Source: Pogona vitticeps (taxonomy: Eukaryota; Chordata; Lepidosauria; Squamata; Agamidae). From it: a stretch of DNA of 64,000 bases. The stretch spans positions 212,634,501 to 212,698,500 of the forward strand of contig NC_135786.1 of assembly GCF_051106095.1 (NCBI RefSeq). The letters are read 5' to 3'. The translations under genes were made by a program, and so were the position numbers. The notes beneath the pieces were generated by a model. The model was not told the DNA's origin and did no database searches. It saw nothing but the letters and a program-made list of their open reading frames with translations. Of the stretch, positions 1 to 48,500 are shown one piece after another; within the stretch, counting starts at the first letter, position 1, and each line of letters begins with the position of its first letter.

Positions 1-155
1 CAGATGTTTAAAGCATGCCACACATGTATGGTCCTAAGCATTACTTAAAACCCATGAAGTTCACTGGGATTTACTCCCTAGTAATATCCAGCTTGTGGGC
101 TCAGCTCATTCGAATTTGGGATGGGTGCCACTCCTGGCTCTGATCACAGGCTCCT
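1..155. repeat. Short dispersed repeat remnant
   Basis: Contains the phrase CACTGGGATTTACTCCC, close to a widespread squamate motif (relatives near 12560 and 38800). No gene seen. Confidence 0.3.
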
Positions 156-166
156 ATGCAGTAGAT

Positions 167-462
167 CAGGAAAGGAAATCAACCCTGAGTGCTCACTGGA
201 AGGACAGATCCTGAAGCTGAGGCTCCAATACTTTGGCCATCTCATGAGAAGAGAAGACTCCCTGGAAAAGACCCTGATGTTGGGAAAGTGTGAGGGCAAG
301 AGGAGAAGGGGACAACAGAGGACGAGATGGTTGGACAGTGTCATTGAAGTGACCAACATGGATTTGACCCAACTCCAGGAGGCAGTGGAAGACAGGAGGG
401 CCTGGCATGCTCTGGTCCATGGGGTCACGAAGATTTGGATGTGACTTAATGACTAAACAACA
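167..462 (+). mobile_element. BovB LINE 3' end, 5' truncated
   Basis: Encodes the C-terminus of the BovB polyprotein (INPECSLEGQILKLRLQYFG and GRRAWHALVHGV-like residues). An exact 11 bp target duplication ATGCAGTAGAT lies at 156-166 and 463-473, which fixes both ends. BovB is an RTE-clade LINE known for transfer between squamates and ruminants. Confidence 0.93.
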
Positions 463-473
463 ATGCAGTAGAT

Positions 474-1585
474 GTGACTTGCTTTGCAACCTGAATCATG
501 TGGAATCAATTAAAATGCTCTGCCTTCCGGCTGCTGCTTTTTCTTATTTCAATGAAAGACTAAAATTATGAAATACTATAAACAACCATTATGACAATGT
601 ATTTCACAGAGTAATCCATCCCTTTACTGCCAGGATGTTTTCCCACAAGTTTTAAAAATATGGGAGTATGGGATTTCCTATTTCTCCTGCACTCCTATCA
701 TGTTTGTAAGTTACATAATTGCAGTTTGCCATTTGTTGCTAAACACATCCAAAGAAAAATGTTTGAAGTTTAAAGGTCCTTCCTTCGCTATATTCAGGAT
801 GACACTACAACAAAACAGTGAAAATTAAAAATGGCTATGTCTACATTTTGTATTTAATGAGGATGACAGCAGCCTATAAGGACACACAGGACCATGCCCC
901 TTCCATGAATATTTTTTGAAGCAAACGGATTTGTGATTTTGCCATCTGAGCGTCGTGATACACTGGTAAAAGTATCGGATGAGGACTAGGGGGAACCATG
1001 GTTCATAAACCTTCATCAGCCATATAGCTGTGCTAATAACTTTAGATCAGCCAGTCTTTTGGACTAATCTACCTCACAGGGTTGCTGTGATTAAGTTTTG
1101 GCTAGATGCAACTCTGTGCCACTGCATACAGGTTAGATTTCCAGACTTTAGGGTGTATTATATTGGTTAGCCCAGTGCTTCCTTGGTAACGGCAGTGGTG
1201 GTGAGATGCATAGTTTCAGTTCACCTAGTAGAAACATTAATTCATTCTTTGCATTTCTATACCCCTGACTTCGTGCAAAGCACTACACTTAGCAGTTTAC
1301 AGCAAGACAGCACAATAAACACTCCACCCAAGAATTTTAGATGTTCTCCTATCTCTAATTTTTTGTTTAAATTCTGTTCTGGGAAAAGTTAGGTTTTTTT
1401 CTCAGAATTGTCAGATACCATAGTCAGTGACAATATCTAAAGGATTTTGGGAGTCAAAATCTGAAGAAGCAATTTTTCCCAAGTCAGAATGTTATTATAA
1501 AAACTATACATCTCCAAAATGACATTTGCAAAAAGCTCAGACTCGTATGTGTTTCCCTAAATAATCCAACTACACTGCATATAAT
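474..1585. other. Intergenic, nothing recognised
   Basis: AT-rich unique-looking sequence without a convincing coding frame. In mammals ESRP1 lies upstream of DPY19L4, so its 3' UTR could fall in this part of the window, but nothing here identifies it. Confidence 0.4.
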
Positions 1586-1589
1586 AATA

Positions 1590-1728
1590 GTAATATTATA
1601 ACTGCAGAGCTGGAAAGGACCCTATGGACCATCAGGTCTAGCCCTTGTGAAGGAGGCACAGTGGGGAATCAAACTCCCAACTTCTTGCTCTGTAGCCAGA
1701 TAACTAAACCACTGAGCTATCCAGGAGT
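1590..1728 (-). mobile_element. tRNA-derived SINE, antisense
   Basis: On the minus strand an A-box-like TGGATAGCTCAGTGGTTTAG and a B-box-like GTTTGATTCCC are spaced as in tRNA SINEs. The distal end (CTGGAAAGGACCCTATGG) resembles a CR1-type tail. Confidence 0.6.
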
Positions 1729-1729
1729 T

Positions 1730-4260
1730 CCCAGATATAGCAGATGCTAGAAAACACGAAGGCAATCATCCTGGGCCTGGTGAGTCCTTGCAGTTACAGG
1801 AGCCGTCACAATGGCTTTCCTGCTGTACTTTAGTGAAAAGGACGATAGCTGCTTTCTCTCTCAAAGTCAATGGGGAAGGTCATTTCATATGTGCACACTC
1901 TGAGTTCATATTCTGTCCTATACACACATATGTGCACACACCCTCTGAAGCCTTTTCACATACTCTCTGCTGAAAATAGTACTGCCACAAATTGAACTAC
2001 ATAAGCTTCTATCTCTTGTGAAAATATTCTGACCATTCCAAGCATCATGCACTCAAAATAGGAATGTTACAGTCATACACCCAGAAACTTAAACCCCCTC
2101 CCGAATAAATTATAGGGAATACTTGTCATGATGTGAAGTAATTAAGGTTTTTCCTTATCCTGTAAGTCACACACAGATTAAGCAGAATCAGACTTACATT
2201 TGTTTGTCTGGTCTTCTTCAAAAGAATGACCTAGACAAATTTCCCTTATAAAAAATGAATGGTTAAAAATAGATGATAATCTTGTTCCCCAGTAAGAGCG
2301 TCCTGTGGCACCTTAAACAAGGCAAATTGCACTCTTTCAAATGCGTCATTTACCAAGGACATAATGGAAAAACTATTCATATGCTGAGCCATTTGCATTG
2401 AAGACCTATTGAAGAACTGAAAAAGCATTTAAAACATCTTACAAGGGGCAATTATTTTCTTTAGTGAATTGGTACTCCCCCACCTCTCTTCAGAGTCTGC
2501 AAAGCAGTAGCTTTCAAGTTGCAGCCTCCTTTGAAATTCTCCACCCACCCCCTTCAAGTATGGCAACTTTCAAGTCTTACAGAATGTCTGGGGAGACTGA
2601 AAGCCCCTCCAGGTCTGACCATTCACTGGAGTATGAAACTGAATTCACTGCCCAGTGGAATTCATATGCAAATTGGACACTATCAAAGGTAAACTGAATA
2701 GGGACTGGGAGGGAGTGGCCAGCTCACCAGAAAAGGTACTCATACCATTTTAGGCATTAAAGGACACTAATAATCTTTCTGAAGCAATTCACTGCCAGAT
2801 GGAAAAGGGGCCGTGCATGTTCTGATTTAATCCTTTACTCTTTTTGTTGACTCCTTCCAAATTCTGTTGCAGTACCAGCCAGGCTATGGCATTCCTTTCC
2901 ATTGGACTCTATTGTGCACATATTTTCCCCATACATCTGATAAAGTATACTGTATAGTTATGCCACGATTCATTTGCTAACTTTCAAGGTGTTATTGGGT
3001 TTGTGGTACATTTTCTATAGGAGATTAACATAGCTGCTCTTTAGAGTCTTGTTTTCCAAGGATGGCTGACACTCTGGTCTTTAAATGCAGTGATGTGATC
3101 TGTATAAATTAGTACTGAAGTTCAGATTTTAGGCAAATTTTGAAGAATTATAGGGAGTGTGAAGATAGCCCAGGTCCAAAGGGCCCTTCTATAGCCACTG
3201 AAGCATACTATCCTGTTTGCCATGAGGTGGGTGGATCAAGGAGAGTGAGTTGCAATTAAAATTACAAAAAGCCTGGCACTTGTACCTCCTGATCCCCCCA
3301 GTGTTCTGAGATTTGACATTGCTTTCAGAGAGCTAAAAAAAAACCACTAGGCTATCCACTTAGAACCAGTACACCCTCCTTGCAAGGTAGAACTACCATT
3401 ACTACTGTACTGCAAAAGAACAAAAAGTTCCAGTACGTAGTCAAGCAAAAATTCGATACTACAAACCTTCTGAGCCAAAAACTCAAAGAACTGGTTGGAG
3501 ATTTAAAAATAACAACAACAAATTGCCAAAGAAATGAAAAAGACAAAAATATTTAAATATTTAATACTCAAAAAGCATTTGGAGCAAAAATACAATTAAA
3601 ACAAAGCTAAGGCAATCAAGAGAACTCACTAGAAAACAAGAAGGCTTAACTACACCACCTAATACACGCAGACCAGCATGGTTCTAAGGCATGCACAGAG
3701 TGCATCTCTCACAGCAGAACTGCAACTGATTATAACACCTCATGTTAAATGAAGCTAAGCCAACTGAGGTGACTTCTTAACCCTCTTTGATACATTCAAG
3801 TCCCTTTCTAGACTCTTCCACATGATTCACCAATTAGGCTTTGAGCTCTTTTGTATGTTCAGAAACTCAAGCACACTTTCCTCCCGTCTCTCACAGCTGA
3901 AGTCACTTCCCAGCTAGCACAGCACCAGGGAACTGGTTAGTCCTGGCCTTGAAGGCCTCCTTTCCAAGAGATAAGCCACAGGTGTTATGTCCCCTCCTTG
4001 ATCCCAAGCTGACCCTGATCATTACAGCTCCCAGCCAATTTCCCAAGTGCATACACAGAGACCATATTTTCCAAGACAGATACAAGGTTCCATATCCCCC
4101 AGTTACTAAGTTTCTTCATAGGAAGAAATGTTCATTTAAAACACACAAAACCTTTTCTCTTTTAATCTTTGCTATATGTAGGTTGTGAGAGAAGCAAATG
4201 ATTTCTTCATGGTCTCAGGCGATAATGCTAGCAAAACTGGCAGGTGACTGGAAAAGAGGA
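1730..4260. other. Intergenic, nothing recognised
   Basis: No gene, RNA or clear repeat was seen apart from short low-complexity runs. Confidence 0.4.
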
Positions 4261-4261
4261 A

Positions 4262-4470
4262 GACCAAATATTTATTTATTTTATTTAAAATATCTTTACC
4301 CCACCTTTCTCCTTAAAAAAGACTCAAGGCAACTTACATCAGTAGAATACAATGTTTAAAAGCTAAAAACAGTAAGTATGCAAAGTTTACAAAACAAAGA
4401 AACAACCAATTACTACAGTAAACTTAAGCAACACCAAAACACATTCAGTAAGATAAATCAATCCATTTTT
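4262..4470 (-). mobile_element. L2/CR1-type LINE 3' tail, antisense
   Basis: Begins with TATTTATTTATTTTATTT and reads CCCCACCTTTCTCC then CTCAAGGCAACTTACA, the antisense form of the 3' UTR shared by squamate L2-like LINEs and their SINEs. Confidence 0.5.
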
Positions 4471-5029
4471 AAAAAAACCCACTCCCCAAAGAGAAAGCTT
4501 GACTGAAGAAAAAGCTTTTGTCTGCTTACATAAGGTCAGCAAAGATGGGGCCAGTCTGGGCTCCTGTTGGAGGGAGTTCCAAAATCTGGAACAGGACCAG
4601 AGAATGCTTTCTCTTGTCTCCCCACCAAATGCATTTGAAAGATTGGTGGGACCAATGAAAAATCCTCTCCTGATCTTAACATGTAAGCAGGCTCATATTT
4701 TACTTTCTTTGAGAAATCCAGAGGCTTGGACAGGTCAAGACCTGGGGCAGCTTCAATTCCATTCTGGGGATGCCTGCATCACCAGTACAATCATAGCCAG
4801 GTAGGTGTAGAAGGGTTTTGGCATGATCGTGGTCCTTCTTCCTTTTGGTCTTCTGCACTACTGGATCTGCAGGTGACTCAGCCAGCCTGCAATTCTGTAC
4901 CAGGTTAACTCCTTAAAGGAAGCAATGATTTTGATTTCTGCAAGAGCTGAGGGAGGGCTCTTTTGGAAGTCACTAATTAATTCACACAAAGTCACCCTAA
5001 CTTGGAAGGAATGTGACAGCATCTGTTGT

Positions 5030-5232
<203 letters not shown>

Positions 5233-5283
5233 CTATGCTCAGAGACTTTGCCTCTTTTAGAATGAATTAAATAATAATTGTGT

Positions 5284-5480
5284 GTCATCAAGTGAGTTGT
5301 GATTTGCTGCAACCCTTTTCAAGGTTGTCTAGATAGAGAGTACAGTACTTAGAAGTGGTTTACCATTCACTGATTCTAAAGACATAGATAACATGCCAAT
5401 GTTAGCATTGGAGTGGCTGTGGGGGAAACCTAGATTTTTTAAATCCCTGCTCAACCATCCTTGTTAGATCTTCAGCCAAT
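5284..5480. mobile_element. SINE remnant
   Basis: Contains GCAACCCTTTTCAAGG and GAAGTGGTTTACCATTC, phrases shared with the antisense SINEs at 10526 and 32980, and ends in a TAAATCCCTGCTCAACCAT block. The pieces differ in orientation, so it may be composite. Confidence 0.4.
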
Positions 5481-5781
5481 CTCCCACTTTCTGCTTAACA
5501 AGCTTGTAAAATAGGACTACAGTAACTCTTTACCCTGGGCACCATGTGAACAACAAAGCTAAAACAATAACGTCAAAAGCTATGCTTTTTTTGTCCTTGT
5601 TTTACTGGTCTAATAAACCAACCCTTAGTTTTGGATTCTGTACAAAGATGACCCAAATCCCCCCCCCCAGACTTTTCTGCATAAAGTAAAAACTCTGTAC
5701 GGATCAACCACTTATGAGGCAGAAATAATTTCAAAGGCTATCTAGTGGGGGATTTAGTTCTCCGTCTTGGAACTGGTGTGT

Positions 5782-5810
5782 GTGAATGAATGAATGAATG
5801 AATGAATGAA
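5782..5810. repeat. (TGAA)n microsatellite
   Basis: About seven copies of a tetranucleotide just upstream of the DPY19L4 promoter region. Confidence 0.9.
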
Positions 5811-5814
5811 CATC

Positions 5815-6194
5815 TTCCGCACAAACGAAAAGGGGGCATTGTAGTGCAGAGGGCTGCCTATTTAAGGAGAATTTCAGGGCGGAAGTTGTGTACAGAGAAT
5901 TGGCATTGCTTCGGTACGTCTCGAATTCCGTTCGGCTTGTTTTCTCTATCGCCGATGCAATGTTCCGCCTGGTCCTGAATTAAAGGAAGAGATGCTGGCT
6001 CGGTATAGGGGCGCTAACAGGAAGTGAAAGGCAATCTCTGCTGCAGTCGTGGGGTGTGTTGTGTGTGTTCTCGAGTGGGACTAGGCGCGAAAAAAGGACG
6101 AAAGCCCCCACAACACACTGCTTGGCCGTGGGGAGCCCACTAGAGGAACCGGCGTCCTGCTGTGGGGGAATTTCAGTCACGGTAGTGGCTGGCG

Positions 6195-6204
<10 letters not shown>
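5815..6204 (+). promoter_or_regulatory. DPY19L4 promoter and 5' UTR region
   Basis: CpG-richer than its surroundings, ending at the short first coding exon. It has no obvious TATA box. Two ETS-like GGAAGT cores lie at 5881-5886 and 6020-6025, a common feature of housekeeping promoters. The transcription start is inferred to lie within about 5880-6100 and is not defined by sequence alone. Confidence 0.6.
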
Positions 6205-40702
<34,498 letters not shown>

Positions 40703-43300
40703 GAAATGATGGAGATGACCTTTTGAAGACTGTATGTGTTTGCTGATTTCTTAAATGGGATGAGGTTATTGACAAACTCTTATTTTGGAATCCATATACA
40801 TTACATGCACACCTGCATACACGAACGCACACATTGAGAACACTCAGAATACCCATAGACGTTGTATCTCATTGGAGTATCGCAAAGTGACTGTAGCGCA
40901 GCAAGAGAGAGACGTATGCTTCTGGAACATGGAAAGAGAAGATATGGTGGTCTTCCAAGATTTTAAAGACCTCTTCTTGGCTTTTTTGGTTTTATTCATG
41001 TTCATTATATTGTGCATAGATTTTTTTTCTTGTTTCAGTTTTTATAACAATGACTGTCTTAGGCTAGATTTATTCACTTTGTTAAAAATTTATATAATAG
41101 GTAAACATGCTGGGCATGACCCTCAAACTATGCACATTGATCTGAGATGGGTGAGGTTCTGTAATTTGTATATATGGTTTCCCACTACTTTTTTAAAAAA
41201 GTTATAGAAAATGAGAAGAAGCATTCCATCTTCCTTATGGTTACCGGACAGTTGAAGACAATAGGTTTGGAGAAGGTACTGGCATGCTGAGCTGGTCAAC
41301 TTACTTTTGGACTTTGACTTCCCGGAATCTCCCAGTCGGCATGGCCTCTTCTGTACTGGCTGGGATAGGATGAGAGGTATAATCTAAAAAATAACTTCTG
41401 TGGGTGCTGAATGAAGGTATATGTAAACTATGCCTTGGCTGAGACTAACTACATTTAATCATGTTGATAATCTGTTATTCAAGGCACTGCCAGATCTCTC
41501 GCTGGTTTTTAGTACCCCATCATTATCCCCTATATTTGCTGAAATACTATACTTAAGATAACATATACAGTGGACTATGTGTCCTTGTTTTACATTTGAA
41601 AAAATCTGTGCCTCATGGAGGTGAGCATATGTACAATGTTCTTCAAAATATCCAGACAAACTTTTGTGTATTAGTCAGATACATTGATCTTCTAGTTCTG
41701 TCAAATATACAGTTCGGTTCTGGGACAAGAACACTCTGCTCCTACACTCAAGGAAGTTTATGTAAACCCATTTCCCAGATTTGAGCTATTTTGCAGGAAG
41801 ATGTGTCTCTCTAGCTATTGCTAAGAGGTTGCATTAAGCAAGAAATTCTGTTTTCCTAACTGTGCTCTGAATAGGCAGTGTGCTCGTGCCTGCAGTACAT
41901 TTGTTTTCCCTTTCTCGCATGCATATATATAGCTGAAAGGAAATAGCTCTTTTGTCATCTCTGAGCAAAAAAGCAAAAGCAAAATGTGCTGTTTATATAC
42001 TACCCCATAGCACTTCAAGCACATACTGGGTAGTTTCCAAGTTAATTGTGCAGGCTACACATTGCGCGCCCCCCCCCAGCGAGCTGGGTACTCATTTTAC
42101 CGATCCTCAGAAGGATAGAAGGCTGAGTCTACCTTGAGCTGCCTACCTGGGATTGAACCCCAGGTCATGAGCACAGTTTTGGCTGCAGTACAGCGGTTTA
42201 ACCACTGAGCCACGAGCACTGCACCACGAGCAGAGAATTATGGCAAAGGTGTATCAGCAAGCTGTGATTTGTAAGCCACTTTTAAACTGGTATTCAAAGT
42301 TGGATTGCAGCTCATGACCACATGTAATCATAAGCCTGGTTTGGATGTAATATAAAACTATTCCCTGGCTGTTCCCTTGCACAAAGAGGCAAATGAATGA
42401 GGTTAATGCACCACACATCATGATGGTTGTCTGTTAAACCAGAATTCCTGGCTTAACATGGCATCAAATAGGAGCATTTTCATGCTTAGAAATAGTTTTG
42501 AAAACTGAAGTTTAAAAGACCAGGCTGGAAACAACATATAATGCATTGGGTTCAGATATTTTTAAGAATATATATGGGTATTTTGACGTTTTTACAAATA
42601 GTATTCCTCTCTACATCTTCTGTGACTTATTGTTGGTATTCTGCCCTGCATATTTCTTGCAGCATACTTCTCTGTTTTCCCTTGCTAGCTTGATCCACAA
42701 TCAAGCAAACAAGGTGGTTTTATTTCTTATTATGAAAATATTTTCTGAGTCTTTACTGGGAAATATTTGGCCCCTGGCTTTCTTCACCCATTGTGCATAA
42801 ACATAATAATCTTGCAGACCAAGAAAGCTTTATTTGTGTATTTTACCATACTTTTTATGGGAAGATATTTATTGATAAACTCATTTAATACCTGCCTTAC
42901 CTTACACTGGTGAAACAACTTAGATGCAAGATTTTGAAAATACATTAACTCTTGCAAATATCTGTTTATAGGGTTTTATCCCAAGTTGTTTAGAGTAGAC
43001 CTGTTAAAGTTAAAAAGACTTTAATTAATCTTGGTTAGCTTCTGTCCAATGGACTTCAGTGGGTCTCATCAAAATATGATTTAGAGTTGAACCCATTAAT
43101 TTTATACTTTCTTAGTTATGGTTGAAGTCCTTTATACTATGAGGGAGTAGGCCAAATCAGTTTATAGAACTAAAATCTTAGTGGGGTTCTGATTTGTGGG
43201 TGAAGAAATACATATATAGAATTCTTGAGTGAGTGGATAGAAAACTAGCTTTTATAACAGATGTAGCCTTGATAATTTTATTTTGGAAACATTTGTAAGT
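40703..43300 (+). other. Likely DPY19L4 3' UTR and flank
   Basis: AT-rich DNA after the stop codon, interrupted by one antisense SINE. No coding signal was seen and no strong nearby AATAAA. Mammalian DPY19L4 has a long 3' UTR, so transcription may continue well past here. The end of the transcript cannot be placed from sequence. Confidence 0.4.
41975..42235 (-). mobile_element. tRNA-derived SINE, second family, antisense
   Basis: Reads ATAGCACTTCAAGC, GAGCTGGGTACTCATTTTAC, AGGATAGAAGGCTGAGTC, TTGAACCCCAGG and GGTTTAACCACTGAGCC. Near twin of the copy at 25445. Confidence 0.7.
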
Positions 43301-43317
43301 ATAAGGGATTTTTTAAA

Positions 43318-45658
43318 ACTTTAAAAAAACTTTTAATCTTTATTGCATTTAAAAAAGAAATTATAAAAATAAGTAAATAATTATCACAATATTAGCACAT
43401 AGCCAAATTAACTTTCTATTATCTCTTTCACAAAACAGTAAGTCTTTAACATTTTTAATTCCTTATTTTCCACGAAACATTTATTTTCTTTGCAATCTTA
43501 ATTATACATTTCTTAATTCTTACTTTATATCCATACTGTATTAACAATCTCCTTTACTCTGTTTTTACTTCTGTTGAGAGCAGTTCTGCTTCTAATTTAA
43601 GCCTAAGTCTTTTGGAACAGGTTTCTTCCATTTCTCTTTAAGATACAGTAATTCTTAAGATTCCTCCTTGTCTTTCCGTTGTTTTGCCACTTGAATTCTG
43701 GCTGCGCCTAATATGTATAAACAAATTTTTGTCTCTTGTCTTGAGTTTAGCTTTACCATATTGAACAAATAAGTTTCAGGTTTCATCTCCATTTTTATTT
43801 TTAAATCTATGGTGATTATTTTTTCTGTTTCTTTCCAAAATTTCCTAATAAATTTGCAACCCCACCATATATGATATAGTGTTCCTTTTATTGTCTTACA
43901 TCTCTAACATTTATCTTTTTCATTTTTCTTCACCTTTGCCAATTTCTCTGGTGTCATATACCATCTATATAATGTTTTCATATAATTTTCTTTCAAATCT
44001 GTACTTATTAATAGTTTTGGTTATCAATCCATGCTCTAAACCAATCCTCTGTTTGAATTGTTCTACCTAATTCCTGCATCAATGTTATATTTTCTTTAAT
44101 TACTTCCTGTTCCATATTTCTTTCCAATAATAATTTATACAACTTTACGATTTGTTGATTTTCTTTTCCCCATGTTATCTTGTCTAGTTCTATAGATTCT
44201 TTAACCAATCCTATTAATTTATTATCCATTTTCATTTTTTCTGATAGCTGTCTGTGTGGAAACCACTGGCATATTATTCATACTTGATTCATTTCTTGTC
44301 TTGTTCTTAATCTTGGTTGTCCATTATCTTCCTCTATGAGTAGATCTTTATATGTTAACTATTTATAATTCTTTATGTCAATTTCCTTTGAGAGAGCTTC
44401 ATGGGGGGACATCCACATTGGAATCCCACAATAAAATTTCCCTTTATATTTCTCCCATACTCTTATTAATGCTTTTCTTATTATATTATTATCAAAAACT
44501 TTGTTCACTTTCTTTTTTCTATATCACAAGTATGCATGAAGTCCATATTTTAAATCTTTGCTTTCTAGTATTAATATTTTTTCATGCTCCAGTCTTATCC
44601 ACTCTCTTAACCATTGTAGTACTGCCGCCTCATAATATAATTGGAGGTTTGGGAGATCCCATCCTCCTCTCTTCTTGTCGTCTTGCAAGTATTTCAATTT
44701 TATTCGTGGTTTTCTCCCCTGCCAAATAAAATTTGAAAGTTGTTTTCTCCACAAATGAAAAGGTTATGTATTATTATTAGGATATTCTGAAATAGGAATA
44801 CAAATATAGATAATACCATCATTTTGGTAATTGCTATTCTGCCCATCAATGAGATTTTTAAGTGTTTCCATCTTTCCAAATTTTTCTTAATTTCTTTCCC
44901 TTCTCATAATTTTGTTCGAATAAATCCTTTGTCTTTTTAGTTATTGTTATACCCAGATATCTTACTTTATTCACTGCTTTATAACCTGTCTTAATTTCTA
45001 ATTCTTTCTCTTCTTTTCCTGTCATATTTTTGTCAGTATATTAGTTTTTCCTTCATTTCGTTCTCCAAAGTCACTGATTATTTCTTTAAGTTTCATAATG
45101 CTACATGATGGGTCTTCCAGAAAGATTACCATATAATCCGCGCTCTTACTTTAAAGTGTTGCTTTTCAATTTTTAAACCTTAGTAGTACCTCCAACCTTG
45201 TTATGAACAACAGGGGTGAGAGTAGATATCCTTGGCATTTCCTTTAGAAATCTGACATTGATTAGTTTTCTCTCCGTTTACTATTATTCTTGCATTTTGT
45301 TTGCTATATATGCTTTTTATCTATCTAAAAAAATATCTCCTACTTCTATTGTGTCTAGAACTTCAAACATAAATTCCCAATTACTATTATTGAATGCTTT
45401 TTCCGCATCTAGAAAAAACATTCCTAACTTCTTCTCCGGATGTTGTTCATAGAATTCCAACATGTCTATTACCAATCTTACATTTTGTCTCATATGTCTT
45501 TGTGGTAAGAATCCTGTTTGATCTTTTCCAATCCATTCCTTTAATACCCTCTTGAATCTCTTCGCTAATATTTGAGCAAATATTTTGTAATCTACATTTA
45601 ACAGTGATATAGGTCTACAATTTTTTTGATCCTTTGGATCTCTATTCTCTTTTTTAAA
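43318..45658 (-). mobile_element. L1 LINE, 5' truncated, antisense
   Basis: On the minus strand are L1 ORF2 signatures: CRPISLLNVDYKIFAQILA-like and FFLDAEKAF (reverse transcriptase), and further 3' FIWQGRKPRIKLKYLQD and GGWDLPNLQLYYEAA. Several stops break it. The 3' end carries AATAAA and an A-rich tail (T-rich on plus, near 43318). TTTTTTAAAA at both edges (near 43310 and 45650) may be the target duplication. ORF1 and endonuclease are absent. Confidence 0.85.
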
Positions 45659-45659
45659 A

Positions 45660-48375
45660 TCTTACACAGATTATATGTATTCTGTACAAATGCCTTTACT
45701 CCTCTGCACTGAAAATATTTATGTTGCTGCAGTAAATTTCAATAGATGCACTTCTCTTGAACTATTGCAAGGGAAACCATCTTTTCTGTACAGTTAGAAA
45801 TGTTGGTCTTTCAACATTTTCTTGGAATAGGTCTGCAAGACCTCAGTTTTAGTAGGCTGCTGCCATCATGCAATTTTATAATTTCTTTGTGGTTTGCGGG
45901 CTGCGCTGTCATTAAGCAGATTATGCATTTTTTTCTCATCTGGTGGATTCTATAGAATGCCATTAATGGGGGTTAACAAGTACTCTGTGTAGTGGCTTCT
46001 AATGTTCATGTATTAAACTCCTGTTTTGTTTCCTGGCTGGCCAAGTTCCCTTCACCTCTTCTTCCCTAATAGCTCCTCTCCAAGTGCATTTATATTTCAG
46101 CTCTTGAAGTGGGCTCCTCTTGAGTATTATTCCAGTACTGAGTATGTGAGAGTATTTAAAGGTGGGTAATATGCTGTCCTCCAGGTATTGCAGCATTGCA
46201 ATTCTGGTCATGCCTAGCCAGAGCTTGAATGCTCCTTTTTGGGCTTCCAGGTTGCCCATGCCATCTGGGAGATTCTGGATGTTTTGATCTGAAAAGTAAC
46301 TTTTTCAAAGTCCAGCATAGCAGATGGTGACTAGATGTTGAAAGTTTCAGTCCAACAACATCGGGAGGGCTATAATTGGCCCACCCTAAATTAAGAAGAA
46401 AACGAAACTATATGTGTTAACAGGTATCTTTCAAGTTTGTTTTACCGTGAAGATTTTTGTTTGCATCTTAAGACTGTAGTGCATAAGCGTTACTCTGATT
46501 TTAGCAGCAATGTTGGTTGCTGTTATCCCCATAATCATGCTTGAAGAGAATAGAAAGCTGAAAGCTTTTCAGTTTTAAATCTGAGCAAATTACAGCAGTG
46601 GGTTATTGTGTGATTCTTCTGAAGAAAGATCTATAATGGAGAAAGGAGCCTTCAGTGGGTCCCAGCTGGAGAGCAAACACATAATGGTATCTTCGAAAGG
46701 ATTAAATTTCCAATCTCATTCTGATTATTAGATCAGCTAGAAAGGAGGTATGGATACAAAGTCTTAATTTGTTTTTGTACCTTACATGTGTGAAATACAT
46801 GAATCTTTGGGAAATAATTTTCTTCCCAAGGACTTTGCAGGTAATGTAAAATCTGGAAGCCTTACCCTGAGTAGCTGTTTGTTGCATCTACCTGCTGTGG
46901 TTCTAATGAAATGAGAAATAATTGTTCTTAAAAAGCAACAAACGTTGGTATTGCAGTCCAGTTGGAAAATGTGCCTTGTAAACTTTTAATAAAGAAACTC
47001 AAACCTTTGTGCTCTTTGCAGGTATTTTAGAATGTGAAAATGTGCAGTTTAACATGCATAGTCTTGTGTGTTTCTTTAAGAAGGATAAATATACTTTCTC
47101 CTCTCTGAAAAAAGCTGTGGTTGGTAGTATACCTGATATGGCTTTTCTTCTGGCATCCCCTTCTTGTAAGATAACTAGCCTTAGGTGTACAGGTGTTCTG
47201 GCAGCGAGGCCCCATAATTTGGGAGACCTTCAATTAAGGCATTTAAGAACAATGTTTTCTATTGAAGTGGCCATTCCTATTATTTTTAAGGTACATCTTT
47301 AAGGCAAGTGGTGAATGGGCTTGCAAGCACAGATGGTAATGTTCATATGTGTTATACACTGTCTCAGCCTATGATACAGTTATAATTTATGAGAGGATTC
47401 CATGGTACCTCCCCATAGAAAACAGTGGTAAGGACTGTGTTTTTGCCTTCTTTCTTGTGACATTTTTATTTCAGCTGTTGTCTACTAATGCTGCAGTTCT
47501 ACCTCTCAAGCCAAAGGCTTGAAATCTCTACTTGTGCCTTTTTACCCAAATGGACAAATTGTAAGGTTTGAACCTTACATAAAACTAATTTTGGTGGAAC
47601 ACATCTGATCCTGTAATGTGCTTTTTGAGGAAAGCTTTGAGCAGCCATCCTATGGGGACTGAATTTTGAGTTATCCCTACTGTGTACAACACCTGTCTCT
47701 GTAAGAAATGGGCTCAAATTAAAAATGCTTCTCCTTTGTTTCCTTAGCAGGTCCAAATAGTTGGGAAAAGTTGGTCTACTTTATAAAATTAACTCTAAGG
47801 TGTTGCATAGCTGCTGATTGGTGGTTTTGTTTATTTATAGTGGGGGTTTTTAAATCATACCTTAAGTTGTTCAGTAAACAAACTTTCTTTTCCCAACCTT
47901 GATGTCTGTGTATTTCTGTGTTTCAGAAAGCTGGGAAATTTTCAGCAAACAAATGTAAAAGCATTTTGATCAGTGTAGATCAAAACATGTAGTTGAAGCT
48001 TTGCTCTGAAAAGAAAAAAAAGGGGGGGAAGGCTATAGATTACCGTCCTCCAGCACATTGATCCACCCTTCTTGTGTTTGCTGTTTCTAGATGTTGACAT
48101 TATTAAAGGCTGTTTCATTTCAGCTCTTCCACACCATAAGTGAGGCACTCTGTAGGAAATGGGGTAACTAGTGGAAGTCTGTTATATTGGGGTATAAGTT
48201 AAGGCACAAAAAGTATTAATGTGTCCATGTTTTGAATGAGGACACGTGGGGAATTGATCTGTAGTCTTGAGGTTTCTTGCTTTGGGGGGTGGTGGTATTG
48301 CTTGAGTCACAATTTGCTTTAAACTGAAGGGTCTCTGCCCTCCCTTTGTGAAATGTATATATAACACCAACTCAT
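45660..48375. other. Intergenic, mostly unrecognised
   Basis: AT-rich sequence with degraded fold-back repeat pieces (for example near 46190-46390). No convincing gene, although 47009-47302 is an open frame without recognisable motifs. Confidence 0.35.
46988..46993 (+). terminator. Candidate distal polyadenylation signal
   Basis: AATAAA followed within 40 nt by a GT/T-rich stretch. It is the first such hexamer after the DPY19L4 stop that lies outside an obvious repeat. Use by DPY19L4 would need a 6.3 kb 3' UTR that includes the L1, so this is tentative. Confidence 0.25.
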
Positions 48376-48379
48376 CCAG

Positions 48380-48500
48380 GAGAGCAGAACTGGTGGCCTT
48401 CCAGATGGCTGCTTGACTTTAACTCCCATTAGATATAGATAGGTTTCCCAGTAGTCATGTATGCTGGGAGATGCAGTTTACGAAAATCTGAAGAATGGCG
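48380..48500. mobile_element. Palindromic MITE remnant
   Basis: Contains GTGGCCTTCCAGATGGCTG and TTTAACTCCCATTAG; matches the left arm of the fold-back hAT-like repeat, with a weak right arm. Confidence 0.4.
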